Source of the DNA: Prevotella sp. CAG:617
GTDB lineage: Bacteria > Bacteroidota > Bacteroidia > Bacteroidales > Bacteroidaceae
NCBI GenBank assembly: GCA_000438115.1
Contig: FR903635.1
Span: 47,455-54,924 of the forward strand
Direction of reading: 5' to 3'
Length of the DNA stretch: 7,470 nucleotides
Notes under the pieces: generated by a model
Told to the model about the DNA's origin: nothing
The model's input: the letters and a program-made list of their open reading frames with translations, nothing else
The model's database searches: none
Program-made: the position numbers and the translations under genes
In this document: positions 1-6,745 of the stretch, piece after piece
Position numbering within the stretch: position 1 is the stretch's first letter
Layout of the letters: each line of letters begins with the position of its first letter

Positions 1-1
1 T

Positions 2-538
2 TTGCCCTACCTGGTATTCCTGCTGGAACGGCCCATCATCAAGCTCAATGAGGAAGAGATCAGTCAGGTTGTACGTATGTTCAACATGATTCAGGAACGA
101 CTCAACGAACGTAACAATCATTTCCAGCGTGAACTGGTAGCCTTACTTCTGCGAACATATTACTTTGACGTATGCAACTTCCTTTACCGCCGTTATTGTT
201 CGGATTCTGCCTCAAACAGCCGCAGCGGTGCCATTTTCGAACGATTCATACACCTGCTCTCGCAAAACTACCGCAAACAGCGTGACATTTCGTGGTATAG
301 CTCACAGTTGTGTCTTTCGCCCAAGTACATGTCAGAAGTGATCAAAAAGGTAAGTGGACGTACCGCCGGACAATGGATTTCACTGGTTGTTCTGGTAGAA
401 ATCAAAACCTACCTTTCCTGTAGCGATTATACCATCAAGGAAATAGCTGAACGACTAAACTTTCCCAACCAGTCCTTCCTGGGAAAATACTTCAAATCGG
501 CTACGGGGATGTCACCCTCAGAATACCGCCACCGCTAA
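2..538 (+). CDS. AraC-family transcriptional regulator (3' part, 5'-truncated by window edge)
   Basis: This is the C-terminal part of an AraC/XylS-type transcription factor, in frame from base 2 to the TAA at 536-538; 178 residues are visible. The TTG at base 2 is best read as an internal codon, because family members in this phylum are usually nearly 300 residues and the start would lie left of the window. Visible residues 1-80 are a helical linker. Residues about 84-178 form the double helix-turn-helix DNA-binding domain: the first HTH lies around DISWYSSQLCLSPKYMSEVIKK and the second around YTIKEIAERLNFPNQSFLGKYFK, ending in the family signature TGMSPSEYR. The N-terminal ligand-sensing domain is not visible, so inducer and targets are unknown. 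The gene is convergent with the DUF1460 gene, with only 24 bases between stop codons and no intrinsic terminator in the gap. The family call is secure; the regulon is not inferable. Confidence 0.93.
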   Translation: MPYLVFLLERPIIKLNEEEISQVVRMFNMIQERLNERNNHFQRELVALLLRTYYFDVCNFLYRRYCSDSASNSRSGAIFERFIHLLSQNYRKQRDISWYSSQLCLSPKYMSEVIKKVSGRTAGQWISLVVLVEIKTYLSCSDYTIKEIAERLNFPNQSFLGKYFKSATGMSPSEYRHR

Positions 539-562
539 TCTCCAACACGGCCAAGACACGGC

Positions 563-1438
563 TCAGTTCACACAGCAGGCCAAGCGGACCAGACGAATGC
601 CCATCTGGTTACGTTGTCCCAACATGTACCGATAAAGTGTTTGCGGTTCTTCTACCACTTTTTTCCGCAGGCTCGAGGCGTTCAGCAAATGCAGTTTGCC
701 ATCCTTCCCCCATACCGCCAGCCCTACATGGCTGTAATCAAGCCCCTTGCGCCGGGTCACAATCGCCACGATATCGCCATTGCGTATGGCCCCCAGCGTA
801 CTGCGCCCTCCATTGAGCTTGTCACGCGGAATATAATTGACCCGAATCCCGCTGAATTGCTTTTCGTTACGTGCAATTACCGATACCCATTCAGGATGTT
901 TTTTAAGCATCGGATAGGCCGTGGGATGAGTACTCATATACGACAACACCGGAGCAAACGAAGCCGACGCCACAGCTCCGGCATTAACGGGAACCACAAG
1001 TTTACGTCGCGTATTGTCGGACATCCATTCCGTAAAATAATGCAACCGCGAAGCATAGCCGTTGAGCCGGCCGTCTTTGTAGCGCAGCCGCTCCAGATAT
1101 TTGATATAATTTTTCCAGGCATCCCCACGTTCCTGACATGCCCACGTCAGGGCGGCCACATTCTCCACCAACGTTGTGCAGTCCAGCTGCCGCAAGTTAA
1201 CCACCAGACATTCGGGATCATGGCCTTCAAGCGTGGCGGCCACATAGGGAACGCCCAAGAACTGCCGTCCAAAATACACCGGACGGTCGGCAGCTTTCAG
1301 TTTTCGGCCCTGAGCGACCAACCTCACCACCTTCAGCGAATCACTTCGCTGATAAACCACTTTGACGGCAGCCGTCATCGTCGGTCCGAACAAGGACAGA
1401 AACAATAGCAAAAGACTTTTTCCGAAACTCTGTTTCAT
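563..1438 (-). CDS. DUF1460 protein: exported NlpC/P60-like putative amidase
   Basis: A 291-residue protein with a Sec-type signal peptide: MKQSFGK, then a leucine-rich core to about residue 18, with likely cleavage near TMTAA at 20-24. The mature part matches the DUF1460 family (N-acetylmuramoyl-L-alanine amidase-like, papain/NlpC-P60 fold). The marks are RQLDCTTLVENVAAL with candidate nucleophile Cys87, DYSHVGLAVW with candidate base His237, and the downstream LLNASSLRKKVVEE segment. The expected role is cleavage of a cell-wall peptide or similar amide bond in the periplasm; the true substrate is not known from sequence. The ATG at 1438 is chosen because it gives the full signal peptide and has purine-rich sequence (AAAAGAGAAA) just upstream; the next Met, residue 21, would lose export. 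It lies directly behind the htpG terminator with no recognisable promoter of its own. The protein ends in a Cys-Cys pair (288-289). Family call firm, enzymatic activity inferred. Confidence 0.85.
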   Translation of the reverse strand: MKQSFGKSLLLLFLSLFGPTMTAAVKVVYQRSDSLKVVRLVAQGRKLKAADRPVYFGRQFLGVPYVAATLEGHDPECLVVNLRQLDCTTLVENVAALTWACQERGDAWKNYIKYLERLRYKDGRLNGYASRLHYFTEWMSDNTRRKLVVPVNAGAVASASFAPVLSYMSTHPTAYPMLKKHPEWVSVIARNEKQFSGIRVNYIPRDKLNGGRSTLGAIRNGDIVAIVTRRKGLDYSHVGLAVWGKDGKLHLLNASSLRKKVVEEPQTLYRYMLGQRNQMGIRLVRLACCVN

Positions 1439-1455
1439 ACGTTTCTCTTTTTTTG

Positions 1456-1503
1456 AAAAAAACGAACAGAGGGATGGAGCTTTTGGCCACTCCGCCCCTC
1501 TGT
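1456..1503 (-). terminator. Intrinsic terminator of htpG
   Basis: Read on the minus strand, an 8-bp stem (ACAGAGGG/CCCTCTGT at 1466-1473 and 1496-1503) continues through a 2x2 internal mismatch into a 4-bp stem (GGAG 1476-1479 with CTCC 1490-1493) and a 10-base loop. It is followed, after TCG, by seven U (1456-1462). It begins 28 bases after the htpG stop codon, so it should end the htpG transcript. The U-tract ends only 17 bases before the DUF1460 start codon. Confidence 0.87.
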
Positions 1504-1531
1504 CGGCATTTCTATTTTTCCGTGTGATTAC

Positions 1532-3586
1532 TTATTTCATCAAGTTGACACTGCGTTTGAGGAACTTGTCAAGCGCCTCACCCTTCAGCAAACCGTTGCG
1601 CAACAAAGCCAAATCAATCAACTGATGCAGTACATCATTCTTGGCTGCGCTGGCAGCAATGGTTTCCTCACGTTTCTTCTGCTCACTTTCAAGCTGCTCG
1701 TGACAATCCGTCAGATTTTTCTTATCCTCGTCGGTGATTTCGTCAGCCTTCTTATCCTTCTGCTGCTGTTCCAATACCTGCTGACGGGCTTTCAGGCCCT
1801 TGATTTCAGCCTCTATCGGAGCCAGAGTCTCACGGGTGTCAGCCTCTGTCTCATCCAGCACTTTCTTCACCAAAGGATGATCGGCATTGAGCACAAGGTT
1901 ATACATGTCGGGCATTTCTCCGTAGAATGACATGCCGCTCTGCAGCTGGCTCATCTCCTTCATACGGCGCATATACTCGCTCTGCGTGACAACAACCGGA
2001 AGATCTCCTTCACCCAGGCTGCCCACCTCTACGTGGAATTCCGTCTTCTCAATCTTCGGCATCTGCGACTGGAAAGCGCCTGTCAGCAAGCCCGTCTGCT
2101 CCTCATTCAGGCTGACACTCTTGGCATCGGTCTTTACAATCAGTTTGTCGATGGTGTCACCATCTACGCGAGAGAAGCGGGTCTTCTCAAACTTCTGCTC
2201 CAGCATGCCTACCAGGGCCGTATCGAGCTGACCGTCCATCAGCAGCACGTTATAGCCTTTAGCCTTGGCCGACTCAATGAAGCTGTACTGTGCTTCCTTC
2301 TGATTGGCATACAGATAGACCAGCGTATCATTTTTGTCCGTTTGCTCGCCCTTGATAAGTTCCTTATATTCCTCGTAAGTATAGTATTTGCCGTCCACAT
2401 CCTTGAGCAGGGCAAAATCCTTGGCCTTGTCGTAGAAGTCGGGCTGCGTCAGCATACCGTAGTGGATAAAGAGCTTCAGGTCGTCCCACTTCTCTTCATA
2501 AGTCTTGCGGTCATTCTTGAAGATGGATTGCAAGCGGTCGCTTACCTTCTTGGTGATGTAGGTAGAGATTTTCTTCACGTTCTGGTCGCTCTGCAGGTAG
2601 CTTCGGCTGACGTTCAACGGAATGTCCGGAGAATCAATGACGCCGTGCAGCAAGGTCAGGAAGTCCGGCACGATGTTCTCCACCTGGTCGGTAACGAATA
2701 CCTGATTGCAGTAGAGCTGGATGCGGTTGCGCTGGAAGTCAAGGTTGCTCTTGATTTTCGGGAAATAAAGCACACCGGTCAGGTTGAACGGGTAGTCTAC
2801 GTTCAGGTGAATCCAGAAGAGCGGCTCGTCGGCCATCGGATAGAGTTCGCGATAGAACTTCTTGTAGTCCTCGTCCTTCAGTTCCGACGGTTTGCGCGTC
2901 CAAATCGGGTTGACGTCGTTAATCTGATTGTCCTCCTCGGTGTCTACCTGCTTGCCGTCCTTCCATTCGGTTTTCTTTCCGAACACTACCGGCACGGGCA
3001 GGAACTTGCAGTACTTCTCCAGCAGGCTCTGGATACGGCCCTTCTCGAGGAACTCCTTGCAATCATCGTCAATATGCAGAATAATGTCCGTACCACGGTC
3101 GGCGCGCTCGGCATCCTCCATGTCGTATTCAGGTGAACCGTCGCAGGTCCAGCGCACGGCCTTGGCATCCTCACGGTAGCTGCGGGTCAGGATTTCCACC
3201 TTCTTGGCTACCATGAAGGCTGAATAGAAGCCCAGTCCGAAGTGACCGATAATGGCGTTGGCGTCGTCCTTGTATTTATCCAGAAAGTCCGTCACGCCCG
3301 AAAAGGCAATCTGGTTGATGTATTTGTCGATTTCCTCAGCGGTCATACCGAGTCCGCGGTCGCTGACAGTCAGCGTACCGGCCTTCTCGTCCACGCTTAC
3401 ACGCACGGCCAAGTCGCCCAAGTCGCCCTTGAAGTCGCCTTTCATGGCGCAGGTCTTCAGCTTCTGCGTGGCATCTACGGCGTTAGACACGAGCTCGCGC
3501 AGGAAAATTTCATGATCGCTATACAAAAACTTTTTGATGACGGGGAAAATGTTGTCAGTAGTTACCCCGATAGTTCCTTTTGCCAT
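1532..3586 (-). CDS. htpG: HtpG, Hsp90-family molecular chaperone
   Basis: A cytoplasmic ATP-dependent dimeric chaperone of 684 residues, longer than E. coli HtpG (about 624) but normal for Bacteroidetes. The GHKL ATPase N-domain (about 1-230) shows LRELVSNAVDA with catalytic Glu31 and Mg-binding Asn35, the SDRGLGMT motif (Asp76, Gly78, Gly80), and the lid glycine motif IGHFGLGFYSAF from 113. The middle domain (about 230-500) carries DFQRNRIQLY and PLNVSRSYLQ, with the conserved ATPase arginine at 328. The C-terminal dimerisation domain contains a highly charged, coiled-coil-like stretch at 579-649 before a final helical part ending in LKRSVNLMK. The start is firm because MAKGTIGV aligns with the family N-terminus. 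No Shine-Dalgarno sequence precedes it; the leader is A/T-rich as usual in this phylum. It has its own upstream control region (sigma-54-like site at 3628-3644) and its own terminator, and is separated from clpB by another terminator. Confidence 0.98.
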   Translation of the reverse strand: MAKGTIGVTTDNIFPVIKKFLYSDHEIFLRELVSNAVDATQKLKTCAMKGDFKGDLGDLAVRVSVDEKAGTLTVSDRGLGMTAEEIDKYINQIAFSGVTDFLDKYKDDANAIIGHFGLGFYSAFMVAKKVEILTRSYREDAKAVRWTCDGSPEYDMEDAERADRGTDIILHIDDDCKEFLEKGRIQSLLEKYCKFLPVPVVFGKKTEWKDGKQVDTEEDNQINDVNPIWTRKPSELKDEDYKKFYRELYPMADEPLFWIHLNVDYPFNLTGVLYFPKIKSNLDFQRNRIQLYCNQVFVTDQVENIVPDFLTLLHGVIDSPDIPLNVSRSYLQSDQNVKKISTYITKKVSDRLQSIFKNDRKTYEEKWDDLKLFIHYGMLTQPDFYDKAKDFALLKDVDGKYYTYEEYKELIKGEQTDKNDTLVYLYANQKEAQYSFIESAKAKGYNVLLMDGQLDTALVGMLEQKFEKTRFSRVDGDTIDKLIVKTDAKSVSLNEEQTGLLTGAFQSQMPKIEKTEFHVEVGSLGEGDLPVVVTQSEYMRRMKEMSQLQSGMSFYGEMPDMYNLVLNADHPLVKKVLDETEADTRETLAPIEAEIKGLKARQQVLEQQQKDKKADEITDEDKKNLTDCHEQLESEQKKREETIAASAAKNDVLHQLIDLALLRNGLLKGEALDKFLKRSVNLMK

Positions 3587-3627
3587 AAATATCTGAGATT
3601 TTTTTAATTATTTTCTGCAATTTAGTC

Positions 3628-3644
3628 AGCAAACACCGTGCCAA
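3628..3644 (-). promoter_or_regulatory. Candidate sigma-54 promoter of htpG
   Basis: On the minus strand this reads TTGGCACGGTGTTTGCT, an exact fit to the sigma-54 consensus YTGGCACGRNNNTTGCW with the correct -24/-12 spacing. A start site about 12 bases downstream (near 3617) would leave a leader of about 30 bases before the htpG ATG at 3586. A competing reading is a Bacteroides housekeeping promoter: TTTG at 3642-3645 as the -33 box and TAAATTGC at 3617-3624 as an imperfect -7 box, 17 bases apart. Both could be used. The match is direct; function is inferred. Confidence 0.5.
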
Positions 3645-3679
3645 ATCGGCAGGACTGACACAATTTTGCCCCCTCTTAC

Positions 3680-3737
3680 AAAAAAGTCCGCACGTGCTGC
3701 CTGCCGGAGTATGACTCCCAGCAGGACGCCCGTGCGG
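3680..3737 (-). terminator. Intrinsic terminator of clpB
   Basis: On the minus strand a long GC-rich hairpin has an outer 7-bp stem (3688-3694 with 3731-3737: CCGCACG/CGTGCGG) and inner stems CCTGC/GCAGG (3700-3704 with 3721-3725) and GGAGT/ACTCC (3706-3710 with 3714-3718), closed by a 3-base loop. It is followed, after AC, by six U (3680-3685). It begins 63 bases past the clpB stop and lies upstream of the htpG promoter region, so it separates clpB and htpG into two transcription units. Confidence 0.9.
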
Positions 3738-3763
3738 CTCACTCACTTATATTATTATGTCCA

Positions 3764-3790
3764 GTCCCATTGCCCACGCAGGGGCGGGAC
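3764..3790 (-). other. Hairpin in clpB 3' untranslated region, no U-tract
   Basis: An inverted repeat starts about 10 bases after the clpB stop: GTCCC (3764-3768) pairs with GGGAC (3786-3790) and GCCC (3772-3775) with GGGC (3782-3785), with a 3-base bulge and a 6-base loop. No U-run follows on either strand, so it is not a standard intrinsic terminator by itself. It could stabilise the 3' end or act together with the terminator at 3680-3737. Confidence 0.5.
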
Positions 3791-3800
3791 GAAAAAGTGA

Positions 3801-6401
3801 TTAGTTTTCAAACTTCAGGTGATCACCTTCGGCCACGGCCTTGATGGGTCGTGTGCGGTCAACCTGTCCGGCCAGCAGAGCCTTACTCAAATCGTTGAGC
3901 AACAGGCGCTGCAAGGCACGTTTTACAGGACGTGCTCCAAACTCCGGATCGAATCCGGCATCGGCTATCAGCGATACGGCGTCTGCCGCTACCTCAAGAC
4001 GTACGCCCTGGTCGGCCAGCCGCTTAACAACGCTACCTACCTGCAGGCGGACAATCTGTTCAATCTCCGGACGGGTCAGCGGCTGGAACATGATGATGTC
4101 ATCCACGCGGTTGAGGAATTCCGGCCGGATGGTCTTCTTCAGCATATCCATTACGCCGTTCTTCGTCTCCTCCAGAATGTTCTGGCAAGCGGCGGGAGCC
4201 TGTCCCTTCATCTTGTCAAACTGGCTCTGGATGTAAGCGCTGCCCAGGTTGGAGGTCATGATGATGATGGTGTTCTTGAAATTGACCACACGCCCCTTGT
4301 TGTCGGTCAGACGACCGTCGTCAAGTACCTGCAGCAAAATGTTGAACACGTCGGGATGGGCCTTTTCGATTTCGTCGAACAGGACTACGCTGTAAGGCTT
4401 GCGCCGTACGGCCTCCGTCAACTGTCCGCCTTCCTCATAACCTACATATCCGGGAGGCGCTCCAACCAGACGGGAGACACTGAATTTTTCCTGATACTCA
4501 CTCATATCAATTCGCGTCATCAGCGTTTCGTCGTTGAAGAGGTACTCTGCCAAAGCCTTGGCCAGCTCGGTCTTACCGACACCCGTGGTACCCAGGAAGA
4601 TGAACGAACCGATAGGACGTTTCGGGTCCTGCAGTCCGGCACGGCTGCGGCGCACGGCGTCGGCTACGGCCTGAATGGCCTCGTCCTGACCTACCACACG
4701 ACTATGCAGCTCGTCCTCCAGGCGCAGCAGTTTCTCGCGCTCGCTCTCCAGCATACGGCTTACGGGTATGCCCGTCCAGCGGCTTACCACGTCGGCAATA
4801 TCGTCGGCCGTCACCTCTTCCTTAATCATGGCCTGGCCGCCCTGACGTTCGCGCAGTTGCTGCTGCACACTGGCAATGTCCTCGTCAAGCTGGCGCATCT
4901 TGCCGTAGCGTATTTCGGCTACCTTGCCGTAATCGCCCTCGCGCTCGGCACGGTCAGCCTCGTATTTCAGCTGTTCCTGCTGCAGTTTGTCCTGCTGAAT
5001 GCGGCCCACCAGCTCACGCTCGCCTTCCCATTTGGCGCGCAGGTTGCGCTCCTGCTCTTCCAAATCGGAGATTTCGCGGTTCAGGCCGGCCAGCTTCTCC
5101 TCGTCCTTTTCGCGCTTGATGGCCTCGCGCTCAATTTCCAGCTGGCGCAAACGGCGGCTGATTTCATCCAGCTCCTCCGGCTGTGAGTCGCGCTCCATAC
5201 GCAACTTGGCAGCGGCCTCATCCATCAGGTCGATGGCCTTGTCGGGCAGGAAACGCTCGGTGATGTAACGGTTGGACAGCTCGACGGCCGCAATGATGGC
5301 GTCGTCCTGAATACGTACCTTGTGGTGGTTCTCGTACTTCTCCTTCAGTCCACGCAGGATGGAGATGGAGTCTTCCACCGTCGGCTCGTCCACCATGACC
5401 GTCTGGAAACGACGCTCCAATGCCTTGTCCTTTTCAAAATACTTCTGGTATTCCTCCAGCGTAGTGGCACCGATGGAGCGCAGCTCGCCACGGGCCAGGG
5501 CCGGTTTCAGAATGTTGGCGGCATCCATGGCGCCTTCGCTCTTGCCGGCACCTACCAGCGTATGGATTTCATCAATGAACAGGATGATGTTGCCCTCGGC
5601 ACGCGTCACCTCATTGACCACGCTCTTGAGTCGCTCCTCAAACTCGCCTTTGTATTTGGCTCCCGCAATCAGGGCCCCCATGTCCAGCGAATAAAGTTGC
5701 TTGTTCTTCAAATTCTCAGGCACGTCGCCGCGCAGGATTCGCTCGGCCAGTCCCTCAACGATGGCGGTCTTACCCGTACCCGGCTCACCAATCAGAATCG
5801 GGTTGTTCTTGGTACGTCGGCTCAGGATTTGCAGCACGCGGCGGATTTCCTCGTCACGCCCGATTACGGGGTCGAGCTTGCCGTCGCGGGCCTCCTCCAC
5901 CAGATTGCGGGCATATTTTGAAAGGGCCTGATAGGTATCCTCGCTTGAAGCAGAATTGGCCTTGGCTCCGCCTCGCAGTTCCTTGATGGCCTCAGCCAGC
6001 GCCTTGTCGGTAATGCCGGCGTCCTTCAGAATGGTAGAGGCGGTAGAGGATACGGCCAGCAGGGCACGCAGCAACACTTCCAGTCCCACAAACTCGTCGC
6101 CCGTCTGTTTGGCCAAATCGAGCGCCTTGGTCATCACCTCGTTGCTTTCGCGGCTCAGGTAGGGTTCGCCTCCTCCACTAACCCGGGGCAACGATGCCAA
6201 CTGGCGGTCGACAGCGGCGGTAATCATCTTTTCGTTTACGCCTAACTTACTGAACAGAAAGTGCGTAACATTCTCACCCACGGCCAGCACACCGGCCAGC
6301 AGGTGTACGGGCTCCAGCGCCTGCTGGCCGCCCGACGCAGCCCGCTGCAGCGCCTGCTGCAGGGCTTGCTGTGCTTTGATGGTAAAGTTGTCGAAATTCA
6401 T
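3801..6401 (-). CDS. clpB: ClpB, Hsp100 AAA+ protein disaggregase
   Basis: A cytoplasmic hexameric ATPase of 866 residues, normal length for ClpB, that threads aggregated proteins through its pore, usually with DnaK/DnaJ/GrpE. Order: Clp N-domain 1-145 (start MNFDNFTIKAQQALQ); AAA+ domain 1 with Walker A GEPGTGKT (205-212), pore-loop Tyr250 in AKYKGEF, Walker B ILFIDE (273-278) and arginine fingers Arg330/331; a coiled-coil middle domain about 400-525 rich in Glu/Arg/Gln; AAA+ domain 2 with Walker A GTTGVGKT (604-611), pore loop GYVGYEEGG from 651, Walker B VVLFDE (672-677), arginine finger in EFLNRVDD (Arg765) and sensor-2 GARPVKRAL (Arg824). The full-length middle domain and the absence of an IGF-type ClpP-docking loop in AAA+ domain 2 favour ClpB over ClpA/ClpC. 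All key ATPase residues are intact. The leader is A/T-rich without a Shine-Dalgarno sequence. It is divergent from the GH3 gene and is ended by the terminator at 3680-3737. Confidence 0.98.
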   Translation of the reverse strand: MNFDNFTIKAQQALQQALQRAASGGQQALEPVHLLAGVLAVGENVTHFLFSKLGVNEKMITAAVDRQLASLPRVSGGGEPYLSRESNEVMTKALDLAKQTGDEFVGLEVLLRALLAVSSTASTILKDAGITDKALAEAIKELRGGAKANSASSEDTYQALSKYARNLVEEARDGKLDPVIGRDEEIRRVLQILSRRTKNNPILIGEPGTGKTAIVEGLAERILRGDVPENLKNKQLYSLDMGALIAGAKYKGEFEERLKSVVNEVTRAEGNIILFIDEIHTLVGAGKSEGAMDAANILKPALARGELRSIGATTLEEYQKYFEKDKALERRFQTVMVDEPTVEDSISILRGLKEKYENHHKVRIQDDAIIAAVELSNRYITERFLPDKAIDLMDEAAAKLRMERDSQPEELDEISRRLRQLEIEREAIKREKDEEKLAGLNREISDLEEQERNLRAKWEGERELVGRIQQDKLQQEQLKYEADRAEREGDYGKVAEIRYGKMRQLDEDIASVQQQLRERQGGQAMIKEEVTADDIADVVSRWTGIPVSRMLESEREKLLRLEDELHSRVVGQDEAIQAVADAVRRSRAGLQDPKRPIGSFIFLGTTGVGKTELAKALAEYLFNDETLMTRIDMSEYQEKFSVSRLVGAPPGYVGYEEGGQLTEAVRRKPYSVVLFDEIEKAHPDVFNILLQVLDDGRLTDNKGRVVNFKNTIIIMTSNLGSAYIQSQFDKMKGQAPAACQNILEETKNGVMDMLKKTIRPEFLNRVDDIIMFQPLTRPEIEQIVRLQVGSVVKRLADQGVRLEVAADAVSLIADAGFDPEFGARPVKRALQRLLLNDLSKALLAGQVDRTRPIKAVAEGDHLKFEN

Positions 6402-6438
6402 ATACTTATCTGTTTTATTTATTTTCTTTTCTTACTCC

Positions 6439-6463
6439 GAAGCCATTCCTCAGAAGCGGCTTC
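6439..6463. repeat. Imperfect inverted repeat in the clpB leader region
   Basis: GAAGCC (6439-6444) and GGCTTC (6458-6463) are inverted around a 13-base spacer, and the spacer itself contains a further GAAGC facing the right arm (GAAGCGGCTTC, 6453-6463). It lies 38-62 bases before the clpB ATG, just downstream of the sigma-54-like site, so it would be at the start of the transcript or form an operator. It does not resemble the CIRCE element of HrcA (TTAGCACTC-N9-GAGTGCTAA). Confidence 0.35.
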
Positions 6464-6474
6464 ACCTTAAAAGT

Positions 6475-6491
6475 CACAACAACCTTGCCAA
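6475..6491 (-). promoter_or_regulatory. Sigma-54-like element upstream of clpB (degenerate)
   Basis: On the minus strand this reads TTGGCAAGGTTGTTGTG. It keeps the -24/-12 spacing and matches 8 of the 10 core bases of TGGCAC-N5-TTGC, but the -24 C is A and the important -12 C is T. The wider segment (6472-6494) closely resembles the htpG site. No TAnnTTTG housekeeping -7 box is seen on this strand between clpB and the GH3 gene, which makes this the best available promoter candidate, though a weak one. Confidence 0.3.
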
Positions 6492-6502
6492 ACCATCCGG
6501 CG

Positions 6503-6515
6503 TGACAAAATGGCA
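6503..6515. repeat. 13-base palindrome-like motif, copy 1
   Basis: TGACAAAATGGCA, identical at 12 of 13 positions to the perfect palindrome TGCCAAAATGGCA at 6605-6617. It lies about 11 bases upstream of the clpB sigma-54-like site. It may be a binding site for a dimeric regulator; no specific regulator is recognised. Confidence 0.4.
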
Positions 6516-6604
6516 GATGCCGAACTGGCTACATCCTTGGGGCGAAGCGAGTCGGAATCAGGCCCATCACCCCAAACAAAAACACCGGAGGGAACAACCC
6601 GATA

Positions 6605-6617
6605 TGCCAAAATGGCA
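6605..6617. repeat. 13-base perfect palindrome, copy 2
   Basis: TGCCAAAATGGCA: 5-base arms TGCCA/TGGCA around AAA, 102 bases from copy 1 in the same orientation. A third related sequence (TGCCAAATCGGCA, 3639-3651) overlaps the htpG sigma-54-like site, though part of that resemblance comes from the -24 element itself. Confidence 0.4.
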
Positions 6618-6697
6618 CGCTTTATTTTCTTTTTTTACAGTGGTTAACTTTAATTGTACTATGTTCTCCCCCACAACTGCATTAAGAGATGTAAATA

Positions 6698-6718
6698 GTA
6701 CAAGCTTAGGGCTTGTAC
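6698..6718. promoter_or_regulatory. Perfect inverted repeat upstream of the GH3 promoter (putative operator)
   Basis: GTACAAGC-TTAGG-GCTTGTAC: perfect 8-base arms around a 5-base spacer. Its centre is about 40 bases upstream of the TATATTTG box, near -50 relative to the expected start of the GH3 transcript, a usual place for an activator site. No U-tract follows on either strand, so it is not a terminator. Confidence 0.5.
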
Positions 6719-6745
6719 GTCGCCACATTCCTCCCCAAAAATCCG

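Noticed and set aside
539..562. ACACGGC direct repeat (545-551 and 556-562) in the gap between convergent genes, considered as a terminator or attachment site
   Set aside because: It is a 7-base direct repeat with no hairpin or U-tract and nothing suggesting integration. It is too short to carry meaning.
614..1408. Plus-strand open frame (264 codons) opposite the DUF1460 gene
   Set aside because: The minus strand encodes a signal peptide plus conserved Cys and His motifs of a known family, whereas the plus-strand product is rich in His, Arg and Gln with no recognisable domain.
2033..3136. Plus-strand open frame (367 codons) opposite htpG
   Set aside because: It is a shadow of the htpG reading frame. 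Its translation is low-complexity Leu/Val-rich sequence without family features.
3819..5186. Long plus-strand open frame (455 codons) opposite clpB
   Set aside because: It runs antisense to an intact clpB with all its motifs. The product has no recognisable domain, and the openness follows from clpB codon use. No promoter was seen for it.
1532..6401. clpB-htpG as a single heat-shock operon
   Set aside because: A strong intrinsic terminator (3680-3737) and a separate promoter candidate (3628-3644) lie between them, so two transcription units are more likely.
6537..6575. TTGGGG...CCCCAA inverted repeat in the divergent region
   Set aside because: Only 6-base arms around a long spacer of about 27 bases, with no continuation of the stem. 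This is expected by chance in 400 bases.
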